DNA from: Halopenitus persicus
GTDB taxonomy: Archaea > Halobacteriota > Halobacteria > Halobacteriales > Haloferacaceae
NCBI RefSeq assembly: GCF_002355635.1
Contig: NZ_AP017558.1
Coordinates: 496,001-560,000, forward strand
Direction of reading: 5' to 3'
DNA length: 64,000 nt
Positions 24,389 to 32,115 of this stretch are shown one piece after another; position 1 is the first letter of the stretch, and each line of letters begins with the position of its first letter. Made by a program: the position numbers and the translations under genes. The notes below the pieces were generated by a model. It searched no databases. It saw only the letters and a list, made by a program, of their open reading frames with translations, and had not been told where the DNA came from.

Positions 24389-25681
24389 TTAAAAGGCGGC
24401 GTCGAACGCCTGCTGGAGGTCCGCCTTCATGTCGTCGACGTGTTCGATCCCGACGGAGACGCGGATGAGCCCGTCCGAGAGCCCGGCCGCGAGCCGCTCC
24501 TCGCGGGGGATCGCGGCGTGGGTCATCGCGGCGGGCTGTTCGATCAGACTCTCGACGCCGCCCAGCGACTCCGCGAGCGTGAACACCTCGGTCTCGGAGA
24601 CGACCGTCGAGCCCTGCTCGAGGGTGCCGTCGAGCTCGAACGAGAGCATTCCGCCGAAGTCGTCCATCTGCTCGCTCGCGAGCTCGTGTTGCGGGTGGCT
24701 CTCGAGGCCGGGGTAGTACACCCGCTCGACCGCCTCGTGGTCGTCGAGCCACCGGGCAAGTTTCATCGCGTTCCCGCAGTGGCGGTCCATCCGAACCGGG
24801 AGGGTCTTGATTCCGCGGAGCACGAGGAAGCTATCGAAGGGACCGGGCGTCGCGCCCACCGAGTTCTGGTAGAACCCGAGCTTCTCGTCGAGGCCCGTCC
24901 CGTCGACGATGAGCGCGCCGCCGATCGTGTCCGAGTGGCCGCCGAGGTACTTCGTCAGCGACTGGGAGACGACGTCGGCTCCCAGCTCCAGGGGGCGCTG
25001 GAGATACGGCGTCGCGAAGGTGTTGTCGACCGCACACAGCGCGTCGCCCTCGTGGGCGATCTCGGACAACGCCGCGATGTCGTTGACGTTCATCAGGGGG
25101 TTCGTCGGCGTCTCGACCCACACGAGCTCGGTCTCCGGACGCATCGCGTCCGCCACCGCCTCGTGGTCGGTCGTGTCCACGAAAGTGGTCTCGACGTCGT
25201 ACTGTTCGTACACCTGCGTCAGGATGCGGTGGGTCCCGCCGTAGACGTCGTCGCCCGCGACGACGTGGTCGCCGGACTCGAGCAGGTTGAGAACGGTGTT
25301 GATCGCCGCCATCCCGGAGGCGAAACACCGCGCGTGGGTCCCCGACTCGAGGTCGGCCAGGTTCTCCTCGAGGTCGGTCCGCGTCGGGTTGCCGGTGCGG
25401 GAGTACTCGTAGCCGCGGTGTTCTCCGGGGGCGTCCTGTTTATACGTCGAGTTGGCGTGGATGGGCGTCATCAGCGCGCCGGTCTCCGGATCGGGCTCCT
25501 GGCCCGCGTGGATCGCCCGCGTCTCGAACCGGCGGTCGGTCCGGCCGCCGTCGGTTGCCTCGGCGTTGCTCGCGTCGCCGTCGGTCACGTCGCTGCCGTC
25601 GGTCACGTCGCTGCCGTCGGTCACGTCGCTGCCGTCGGTCACGCCGTCGCCGTCCGCCTCGCGATCGGTCTCGTCGCTCAT
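24389..25681 (-). CDS. Cystathionine gamma-synthase/gamma-lyase family PLP enzyme
   Basis: 430 residues. PLP-dependent transsulphuration enzyme acting on O-acyl-homoserine, cystathionine or related sulphur compounds; the exact reaction cannot be fixed from sequence. Family motifs are present: RAIHAGQEPDPETGA at the start of the fold, YEYSRTGNPTR, CFASGMAAI, AVDNTFATPYLQRP, and the PLP-lysine segment SQSLTKYLGGHSDT. Before the domain the first 45 residues are acidic with a DGSDVT repeat encoded by a tandem 18-bp array. I chose ATG 25681; a GTG at 25750 is in frame but unlikely. It is convergent with arsC, so it is not part of the ars operon. Confidence 0.9.
   Translation of the reverse strand: MSDETDREADGDGVTDGSDVTDGSDVTDGSDVTDGDASNAEATDGGRTDRRFETRAIHAGQEPDPETGALMTPIHANSTYKQDAPGEHRGYEYSRTGNPTRTDLEENLADLESGTHARCFASGMAAINTVLNLLESGDHVVAGDDVYGGTHRILTQVYEQYDVETTFVDTTDHEAVADAMRPETELVWVETPTNPLMNVNDIAALSEIAHEGDALCAVDNTFATPYLQRPLELGADVVSQSLTKYLGGHSDTIGGALIVDGTGLDEKLGFYQNSVGATPGPFDSFLVLRGIKTLPVRMDRHCGNAMKLARWLDDHEAVERVYYPGLESHPQHELASEQMDDFGGMLSFELDGTLEQGSTVVSETEVFTLAESLGGVESLIEQPAAMTHAAIPREERLAAGLSDGLIRVSVGIEHVDDMKADLQQAFDAAF
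25583..25654. repeat. 18-bp in-frame tandem repeat in the gamma-synthase N-terminus
   Basis: GGTCACGTCGCTGCCGTC at 25583-25600, 25601-25618 and 25619-25636 (perfect), then a diverged copy to 25654. It encodes repeated DGSDVT in the acidic N-terminal tail; the unit length keeps the reading frame. Confidence 0.9.
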
Positions 25682-25798
25682 ACCGGACCCTGGTCGGGCG
25701 GCCGTGTGACTCTTGTCCTTTCCGTCCGCGTTTGCCGTCGTCTCGGTCACGGTCTCCGGGTCGTGATGGGGGTCGGTTTGCCGTCTCGAACGGTCCGA

Positions 25799-26980
25799 TC
25801 ACTCGTCGATCGTGATGTTGGCGTCCATTTCGACCCCGTCGTCGGGGATCTCGACCCCATCGTCCATCGGGATCGGGTCCTCGGTCTCCTGGGAGACGGA
25901 GACGATCGAGCTGTCGGTGATCCACAGTCGGGCCGCGTAGTACGCGCCGCCGAACTCGTAGTGGCTCCGCCATCCCGCGGCGTCGAGTTCGGCCGGGATC
26001 GTTCGGTCCCCGAACTCCAGCCGGGAGAGCACGGCGTCGAAGGCGTCGGAGATCGGTTCACGCTCGTGGTATCCCTCCGCAGTCAGCGAGGTCGCGATCA
26101 CGTCCCGTTGGGGAGCGGAGAGCGATCCCGGGTCGAAACTGGCCGCGACGTGTTCGGACTCGAGACGCGTCCGGAACGTCTCGGGATCGTCCGTTACCGG
26201 ATCGAGAGCGTGGACGTACCGGGTCGTGCCGACCGTTTGCGGTGCCACGTGCAGCCGTACCGGCAGCTCCGCGGGAACGTCCCCGTCGGCCGTCGTCTCC
26301 GCCGTCGCCGGATCGCTTGCAGGGGCCGCGGTCGTGACCGGATCGGCCACCGCGGCCGGGTCGATGAGCGCGTGCCGGAACGGCGGGTCCGGCACCAGGT
26401 CGCTCGCGTCCGGGTTCAGGGGGTCGAAGAAGACGACGCCACGGCGGTATGCCCGGGTTTCGGACTGGTCGCGTCCCTCGCGGCGTGCGATCACGGCGGC
26501 GCGAGCGATCCGGTCGACGATCCGGCGGTCGGTCGCCGAGAGGTCGGCTCGGGGCCTTTCGGCGACCGTGGCGTCGGCGGGGCGCTCCGGGAGCGGCTCC
26601 ATCCAGACGACCCATCGATCGAACGTGGCCGGTTCGGCGGCAACGCGGATCCGGTGATACGTCCCGTCAACGGCAAGGTAGGCCGGGACGTACCCGTCCT
26701 GTCCGCTCGGCAACGCCTCGAGGAGCGGCTCCTCGAGCGTCGTGACGCGACCGGTCTCACGGAGCGTTCGGATCAATCGGTCGACGGCGACGCGGTCGTA
26801 ATGAAACGCGTCCGACCGCCGCGGCACGCCGAACAGGTCCGTCAGGGTCGTTCCGTCGGCCGGAGCGCTTCGAAAGGCGTATCGGGTGGTTCCGAGGCGG
26901 TCGCATCCGGCGATCGACGTCCCCGCGGCGACGCCGATGGACGCGAGGAGACGACGACGGGTCACGCCGGAACGAGACAT
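25799..26980 (-). CDS. Tat-dependent lipoprotein of unknown function
   Basis: 393 residues. The N-terminus has a twin-arginine signal followed by a lipobox: RRRLLASIGVAAGTSIAGC, with Cys 26 as the lipid attachment site, so the protein is exported folded through Tat and anchored outside the cell. The mature part is about 367 residues with alternating beta and helix, several Trp/Tyr, and an acidic C-terminus. No domain recognised; two or three repeated folds are possible (FRHALIDP and FDAVLSRLEF regions). A TATA box (minus-strand ACCTTTAGCC, 27001-27010) lies about 26 nt upstream of the ATG, suggesting leaderless transcription. It is a single gene between the PLP enzyme and rqcH. Confidence 0.85.
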   Translation of the reverse strand: MSRSGVTRRRLLASIGVAAGTSIAGCDRLGTTRYAFRSAPADGTTLTDLFGVPRRSDAFHYDRVAVDRLIRTLRETGRVTTLEEPLLEALPSGQDGYVPAYLAVDGTYHRIRVAAEPATFDRWVVWMEPLPERPADATVAERPRADLSATDRRIVDRIARAAVIARREGRDQSETRAYRRGVVFFDPLNPDASDLVPDPPFRHALIDPAAVADPVTTAAPASDPATAETTADGDVPAELPVRLHVAPQTVGTTRYVHALDPVTDDPETFRTRLESEHVAASFDPGSLSAPQRDVIATSLTAEGYHEREPISDAFDAVLSRLEFGDRTIPAELDAAGWRSHYEFGGAYYAARLWITDSSIVSVSQETEDPIPMDDGVEIPDDGVEMDANITIDE

Positions 26981-27048
26981 ACCCGAGGCAGTCGAGTCAG
27001 GGCTAAAGGTCTTTCCCGCCGGCGACTGAATGACCGCCGGTTCCGCGC

Positions 27049-29208
27049 CTACTCGATGATCTCCGATCCGCCGGGCGGGAGGAACTCCTGGATCAGGTCC
27101 GCGCTGGCGACCTTCCGGACGAACGACTGGTCGGCGAACCGCTGCTTGAACTCGCGATAGACCATCATCGCCGCGTCGTTTTGCGCGTACATCCCCGGCT
27201 CCAGCTCGACGTTCGTCGCCACGCGGTCGCGGATCGCCGACGGCGGCCCGCCGATCACCTGCGTCACCGGTTCACACTGGACGCCGACCGCGACCCGACA
27301 GGGGACGTCCTCGAAGTACGTCCGGTCGCCGCGGATCGCGAACCCACCCTTCTCGAGATATTCGCCGCTCTCGGGGGTCTTCGAGACCTGGTCCGGGTCG
27401 ACCATGTACGCGTCGCCGGCCCCGCGGCCGTCCTTCCAGTCCGAGGAGTACGCGACCGCGAACTGCGCGGCCTCCTCGAGGGTCGCATCGGGGAAGTCGA
27501 CCGGCTCCGAGGGCTCGGAGGGGCCGGACGCCTTCAGGAGCGTGACCGGGCCGCCGTGTGCCTGCGTGTGGAAGAAGCGGTCGTGTGCGTTCATGTACTT
27601 CTTGACGAGCTCCTCGTTCTGGTCGGCGTTTCGCCCGCCGATCACGAGGAAGTCGTCCGACGTTCGGAACCACCGGAACCGCTCGTACCAGTCGTCGGTC
27701 GTTCGGATGGGGATCGAGGATCGCGAGAGCCAGTCGATCTCGCGGTCCGCCTCCCCGCCCGTGTCGTCGCCGCTCTCGGCACCGCCGTCGTCCGCCTCCG
27801 CGTTCGCGTCGGCCGGGTCGTCGTCGGTCGCCTCCCATTCGGCCTGTCGCTCGCGAACCGCTTCGAGCTCCTCGCGGGTCGACTCGATGGCCTCCTGTGC
27901 GCCGGCCTTCTTGCCCTCGATCCGCTTCGCCTCCTGATAGAGCCGGTCGGCGTTCACCTCGACGCCCGCCGTCGCGTCCAGCTCGACCGTGGCGTCGTCG
28001 AGCCGGATCGTCACGGTTCCCTCGCTGCCGTCGACGTCCTCGACCGCCTCCGCGGCCGGAATGTCCCGTTCGGCCCCCTCGGCGAGCGTCTCCGCGATCG
28101 CGTTCCAGCTCAGTCCCTCCTCGCGAGCCGACTGGACCGTCGAGAGCACCTCGTCGACGAGGTCGTAGTTCGCGTACAGCAGCTCCGCACGCTCGCGCTC
28201 CGCGGCGGCCTGCTCCTCGAACCCCTCGATCGCCGACTCCTGCTGTTCGATGATGCGCTGCTGTTTGGCGATCTCCGCCTCGAAGTCCGGCTTTTCGGGC
28301 TCCACCGCGCCGGTTCCGCCGTCCTCGCCGCCGCCGTCGCCGTCCCGGTCGAACCGGTAGAAGTACTCGTCGAGGGCGGCGTTGAACGAGTCGAATCCCT
28401 CGCTCGGCAGGTCCTCCCGTTCGGCGAGCGGGAACGGCGTCACGTCGACGACCCGACCGTCCTCCTCGTACACGCGAGGGTCGAACTCGCCGGATCGAAG
28501 GCGCTCGTCGATCCGGGCGATCGCGTTATGGAGGTCGCGGTAGACGGATTCGTCGGCGTCCGGGATGGCGAGCGTTTTCTGCACGCCCGCCCGCGAGCAG
28601 ACCTCCTCGGCGTAGAGCCCGCCGAGGTTCAGCTGCGTCGCGAGGGTGCGCACCACGTCGGTGTCCGACTCGTTCATCCGCCGCGAGAAGGTCTCGAGGG
28701 AAACGTCGAGCGGATTGAGCCGGGAGGACGGGTACTCGTACTGGGCCCCCGGCGCGACGGTCCGGGACTTCAGTCGAACCGTCGAGAGCGCCTGGACGAC
28801 CTCGCCGGTCTCGTCGAGCACCGCGACGTTCCCCTGGCCGAACAGCTCCGCGACGATCCGGGTGTCCTCGTCGCCGCGTTCGAACTCGAAGGTGAGGATC
28901 CGGTCGAACTCGTACTGCTCGACGCCGACGAAGTCGGCCCCCGAGAGCCGGTTCCGCAGCATCTTCGCGAAGTTCGGCGGACGTCCCGGCGCGTCCGGGA
29001 CGTGCTCTGCGTCCGCGACGTGGGCCCGCTTGCACTCGTCGACCTCGATCAGCAGCTCCACGCGACCGTGATCGAAGTCGCGGAGCTTCAGCCGGAGGAG
29101 GCTCTCGGGATAGAGATAGGCCTTGTCGACCTTCGCGCCCGCGTACCGCCCGAGCTCGGTGACGAGCGCGCGCAGGTCGATGCTCGACAGTTCCCGTTTC
29201 GGTTCCAT
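27049..29208 (-). CDS. rqcH: RqcH/NEMF-family ribosome quality-control factor
   Basis: 719 residues, full length for archaeal RqcH. NFACT-family protein that binds obstructed 50S subunits carrying peptidyl-tRNA and promotes C-terminal tailing or release of the stalled chain. The N-terminal NFACT-N domain begins MEPKRELSSIDLRALV, a coiled coil spans about 300-390 (QQRIIEQQESAIEGFEEQAA), and the C-terminal NFACT-R domain has DWYERFRWFRTSDDF and GGRNADQNEELVKKY from about residue 495. A Gly/Glu/Asp-rich linker near 460-480 is disordered. ATG 29208 gives the correct N-terminus. Cytoplasmic. Confidence 0.92.
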   Translation of the reverse strand: MEPKRELSSIDLRALVTELGRYAGAKVDKAYLYPESLLRLKLRDFDHGRVELLIEVDECKRAHVADAEHVPDAPGRPPNFAKMLRNRLSGADFVGVEQYEFDRILTFEFERGDEDTRIVAELFGQGNVAVLDETGEVVQALSTVRLKSRTVAPGAQYEYPSSRLNPLDVSLETFSRRMNESDTDVVRTLATQLNLGGLYAEEVCSRAGVQKTLAIPDADESVYRDLHNAIARIDERLRSGEFDPRVYEEDGRVVDVTPFPLAEREDLPSEGFDSFNAALDEYFYRFDRDGDGGGEDGGTGAVEPEKPDFEAEIAKQQRIIEQQESAIEGFEEQAAAERERAELLYANYDLVDEVLSTVQSAREEGLSWNAIAETLAEGAERDIPAAEAVEDVDGSEGTVTIRLDDATVELDATAGVEVNADRLYQEAKRIEGKKAGAQEAIESTREELEAVRERQAEWEATDDDPADANAEADDGGAESGDDTGGEADREIDWLSRSSIPIRTTDDWYERFRWFRTSDDFLVIGGRNADQNEELVKKYMNAHDRFFHTQAHGGPVTLLKASGPSEPSEPVDFPDATLEEAAQFAVAYSSDWKDGRGAGDAYMVDPDQVSKTPESGEYLEKGGFAIRGDRTYFEDVPCRVAVGVQCEPVTQVIGGPPSAIRDRVATNVELEPGMYAQNDAAMMVYREFKQRFADQSFVRKVASADLIQEFLPPGGSEIIE

Positions 29209-29333
29209 ACCGGACCCACACGCGGCCGCGGAAAAGGCGTGTCGTCTCGTTGCTCGGCCAGTTCGCCGATCATTTCCCAGTGTGCCGCGAACCAGTACGC
29301 CTCCGTTTCACCGACCGGTCGTACCGATGTCGG

Positions 29334-29666
29334 CGACGTGAACGGGTTGTTCGGTGTTTCAAGTCGAGTGATTCGATCGATAGCGTCGAAATCGTCGTCG
29401 AACGAGTAGAGGTATTCGAGATCTTCCCGTTCCATATACGCCGCAATGGTCGCATCACCGAACGATAGTCCATCGTGCATCTCGAAGAGTTCCACGGCGC
29501 GATGGAAATCCGCCTACGAGGAGTGGACCAGTTCGAAACCCGCCGAGTCGGTCAATCGAGAGCGAAGATCGACCGCGATGTCGTGGCGTTGACGGAGCGA
29601 TGCAGGGATGGGAACCATCCCCCGGTCGCTGACCGTGGTTTCCTCGGGGGTGTCTCCAGCTGCCAT
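29334..29666 (-). pseudogene. Collapsed vapBC: AbrB antitoxin N-terminus joined to PIN toxin C-terminus
   Basis: From ATG 29666 the frame reads an AbrB/SpoVT start (GDTPEETTVSDRGMVPIPAS) that breaks off near residue 29, then continues in the same frame as the C-terminal half of a PIN-domain (VapC) toxin: LTDSAGFELVHSS, a TAG stop at 29514-29516, then AVELFEMHDGLSFGDATIAA and LYSFDDDFDAIDRIT to about 29334. The antitoxin C-terminus and the toxin N-terminus (with its first catalytic Asp) are missing, and the PIN frame has lost its own stop. A deletion followed by a nonsense change explains this. Not expected to be functional. Confidence 0.75.
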
Positions 29667-29750
29667 ACTCAGGAATAACGGGTCTCCAGTGATAGATATT
29701 GCGCCGTATGGGATGGAGGTGTGGTCTTGCCGAATCTGCTCCCGACGTCC

Positions 29751-30131
29751 TCACGCGAGCTGCGTGGTGAGGTCCGTCGTGGAGACCATCCCGACGTAGT
29801 CGCCGTCGGCGTCGATCACCGGAAGATGTTTGATCCCGAAGGTGGTCATCATCGCGGCCGCCTCCGTCAGCTCCTCGGCCGTGGTGATGCGCTCAACCGG
29901 TGCCGTCATTACGTCCGCGACCGTGGCGTCCTCGAGGTCGGCGCCATCGGCGACGGCCTCGACCACGTCCGTGGTGGTGACGATCCCGGCGTCGACCCCC
30001 GGGACGAACAGCGCGTTGATGTTCCGGTCGCGCATTCGCTCGGCGGCCTCCCGAACGCTCGCGTCCGCTGCGATCGTCTCGAGCGGGGACGTCATCACGT
30101 CCGCGACGAGGGTCTTCGTGGTGGATGCCAT
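29751..30131 (-). CDS. Two-CBS-domain protein
   Basis: 126 residues made almost entirely of a CBS pair (Bateman module), which binds adenosine nucleotides or S-adenosyl compounds and usually regulates a partner. CBS1 spans about 8-65 (VADVMTSPLETIAADASVRE, then GIVTTTDVVE) and CBS2 about 71-124 (VADVMTAPVERITTAEELTE, then GMVSTTDLT). No catalytic domain is attached. The small size is normal for haloarchaeal stand-alone CBS proteins. The neighbours (pseudogene and elp3) give no clue to its partner. Confidence 0.92.
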   Translation of the reverse strand: MASTTKTLVADVMTSPLETIAADASVREAAERMRDRNINALFVPGVDAGIVTTTDVVEAVADGADLEDATVADVMTAPVERITTAEELTEAAAMMTTFGIKHLPVIDADGDYVGMVSTTDLTTQLA

Positions 30132-30207
30132 GGCTGATCACGGGCCGCCCCGCGCTTGTGCCTTTCCCTCGCGTGGTCGGGTCGCCCGCTGCTTTCTTCC
30201 GCCGCGG

Positions 30208-31929
30208 TCACAGTCGCTTCGAGACGTAGGGGCCGTCCTGGTGATAGCCCAGCTTGTCGCGGTAGTACTGTCGGGCGCCGATCCCGGAGATGACCGCGAC
30301 CTTCGGGAAGCCGGCGTCGCGCGCCAGCTCCTCCGCGTGTTCGATGAGCCGGCGCCCGTACCCCTTGTGCTGCCAGTCGCTGCCGCCCGCGCCCGCGTCC
30401 TCGCCGATCGCCGCCTCGCTGCCGTAAACGTGGAGCTCGCGGACGATCGCGGCGTCGGCCAGCTCGCGCCGGACCGGGTCGGTTTCGGTGCCCGGCGTGC
30501 CTGGCTGGCCCGCCGCGTAGGAGGGGAACCGGAGCCGGCAGAAGCCGACGAGGAGGTCACGGACCGGGTCCTCGAACGCGATGAAATGCTCGGTCCCGCC
30601 GGCGACCTCGTAGGTCGAGACCGACAGCTCGATCGCGTCCGGGTCCGGGTCGGCGTCGTTCATTCCGACCTCCCGCGACCGGACGTCGCGGATCTCGATG
30701 CCCTTCTCCGCGGCCCGCTGCTCGGCGAGCTGCCGGAGGTTCGACTTCCAGACGCCCGCGTCGATGAAGTCCGCCGGAATGTCCCGCTGGACGCGCTGGA
30801 GCCGGGTGTACTCCGGGATCTCGCCCATGATCTCGGCGATCAGATCCGCCGCCGCCTCGTTGTCGAGGGGCTCGTACTCGTCGTTGTACCAGCTGTCGTA
30901 CACGCGGGTTCCCCGAACCACGAGCGTCGGATAGATCTTCAGGTAGTCGGGCCGCCAGTCGGCGTTCCCGAAGAGCTGCCGGAAGTCCTCCAGGCACATC
31001 TCACGGGTCATCCCGGGCTGGCCCGGCATCATGTGGAAGCCGACCTTGAAGCCCGCGTCGCGGAGCCGCCGGTTGGCGTCCCTGGAGGCCTGCGTGCCGT
31101 GGCCGCGGTGCATCTCGCGGTTGATCCGCTCGTAGGTCGTCTGGACGCCCACCTCGACCTTCGTGCCGCCGAGATCGAGCATCCGGTCGATCTGCTCGGG
31201 GTCACACCAGTCGGGCTTCGTCTCGAAGGTGGTCCCGATGTTGCGGATTTCGTTCGTCTCGTTCTCGGCGATCACGTCCTCGAGGTACCGGAACTCGTAC
31301 TCCTCGGGATCCTGCGCGAACGACTCGCCCTCCGCGGGTTCGGGGTCGGCCTCGAGGTCGTAGTCGTTCATGGCCTCGAGGGCGCGCTTGACGAACCACT
31401 CCTGGTAGTCGTGCGAGCGGGCCGTCATCGTCCCGCCCATCAGGATGAGCTCGACCTTGTCGACGGGGTGGCCGATCGCCCGGAGCTGTTCGAGCCGGAG
31501 GGTGACCTGACCGTATGGGTCGTAATCGTTCTGTTCGCCGCGCGCGGCGGCCGGCTCGTGGCCGGTGTACGACTGCGAGGAGGAGAACTCCGAGGCCGGC
31601 CCGCCCGGACAGTAGAGGCACTTTCCGTGGGGACACAGCTCCGGCGAGGTCATAATTGCGACCGGGGAGACGCCGGAGGCAGTCCGAACCGGCTTGCGGC
31701 GCACGACGCGTTCGACCTCCTCGCGGGCCTCCTCGGGGGCGTGATCGAGGATGTCGGTGTTCTTCGGCACCTTCGGCGAGGAGTGGGTCGAGCAGACGTC
31801 GAGCTTGGCGGATTCGAGGTCGTCCCGACCGATCTCGCCGGCGACGATCCGTTCGGCGAGGTCCTCGCAGGCGGCGACGAACGCCTCGGGAGCGTCGGCG
31901 GATCCCTCGCTCGGGGCGTCGGTACTCAT
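30208..31929 (-). CDS. elp3: Elp3 tRNA uridine(34) carboxymethyl synthase
   Basis: 573 residues. Radical-SAM/acetyl-CoA enzyme that adds the carboxymethyl group at C5 of wobble uridine in tRNA. The N-terminal half has the cluster motif CPHGKCLYCPGG (C-x4-C-x2-C), with THSSPKVPKNTDIL just before it and YLKIYPTLVVRGT further on. The C-terminal GNAT domain has HKGYGRRLIEHAEELA, the acetyl-CoA loop. Length and order match archaeal Elp3, which acts without the other Elongator subunits. A TTAA element near 31957 is 28 nt upstream of the start, so transcription is probably leaderless. Cytoplasmic. Confidence 0.95.
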   Translation of the reverse strand: MSTDAPSEGSADAPEAFVAACEDLAERIVAGEIGRDDLESAKLDVCSTHSSPKVPKNTDILDHAPEEAREEVERVVRRKPVRTASGVSPVAIMTSPELCPHGKCLYCPGGPASEFSSSQSYTGHEPAAARGEQNDYDPYGQVTLRLEQLRAIGHPVDKVELILMGGTMTARSHDYQEWFVKRALEAMNDYDLEADPEPAEGESFAQDPEEYEFRYLEDVIAENETNEIRNIGTTFETKPDWCDPEQIDRMLDLGGTKVEVGVQTTYERINREMHRGHGTQASRDANRRLRDAGFKVGFHMMPGQPGMTREMCLEDFRQLFGNADWRPDYLKIYPTLVVRGTRVYDSWYNDEYEPLDNEAAADLIAEIMGEIPEYTRLQRVQRDIPADFIDAGVWKSNLRQLAEQRAAEKGIEIRDVRSREVGMNDADPDPDAIELSVSTYEVAGGTEHFIAFEDPVRDLLVGFCRLRFPSYAAGQPGTPGTETDPVRRELADAAIVRELHVYGSEAAIGEDAGAGGSDWQHKGYGRRLIEHAEELARDAGFPKVAVISGIGARQYYRDKLGYHQDGPYVSKRL

Positions 31930-32033
31930 TGTGCGTGGATCGGCGGGATTCGTGGTTAAGGGTGTCGCTCCGGCGACTCGCGGTCGTCACCGCCGGGAGC
32001 GCGGAGCGCGGAGCGGGGGACGCTGTGGCCGCC

Positions 32034-32115
32034 GCGGCCTAGACGAGGTCCGCGACCGCTTGCGGCCTAGACGAGGTCCGCGACCGCTTGCGGCCTAGAC
32101 GAGGTCCGCGACCGC
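32034..32115. repeat. Three 28-bp tandem copies of the 3' end of the DHH gene
   Basis: Unit GCGGCCTAGACGAGGTCCGC plus GACCGCTT: copies at 32034-32061 and 32062-32089 (identical) and 32090-32115, the last containing the real stop (32095-32097) and the final codons of the gene at 32095-34320. Each copy carries the same TAG stop on the minus strand. The period of 28 does not keep the reading frame. Confidence 0.93.

Noticed and set aside
25679-25750. Extended N-terminus of the gamma-synthase from the GTG at 25750
   Set aside because: The ATG at 25681 leaves a normal 117-bp gap for a promoter, and the extra residues are not protein-like.
29334-29666. A functional vapBC toxin-antitoxin module
   Set aside because: Both genes are truncated, joined in one frame and interrupted by a TAG; the toxin lacks its N-terminal catalytic part and its own stop.
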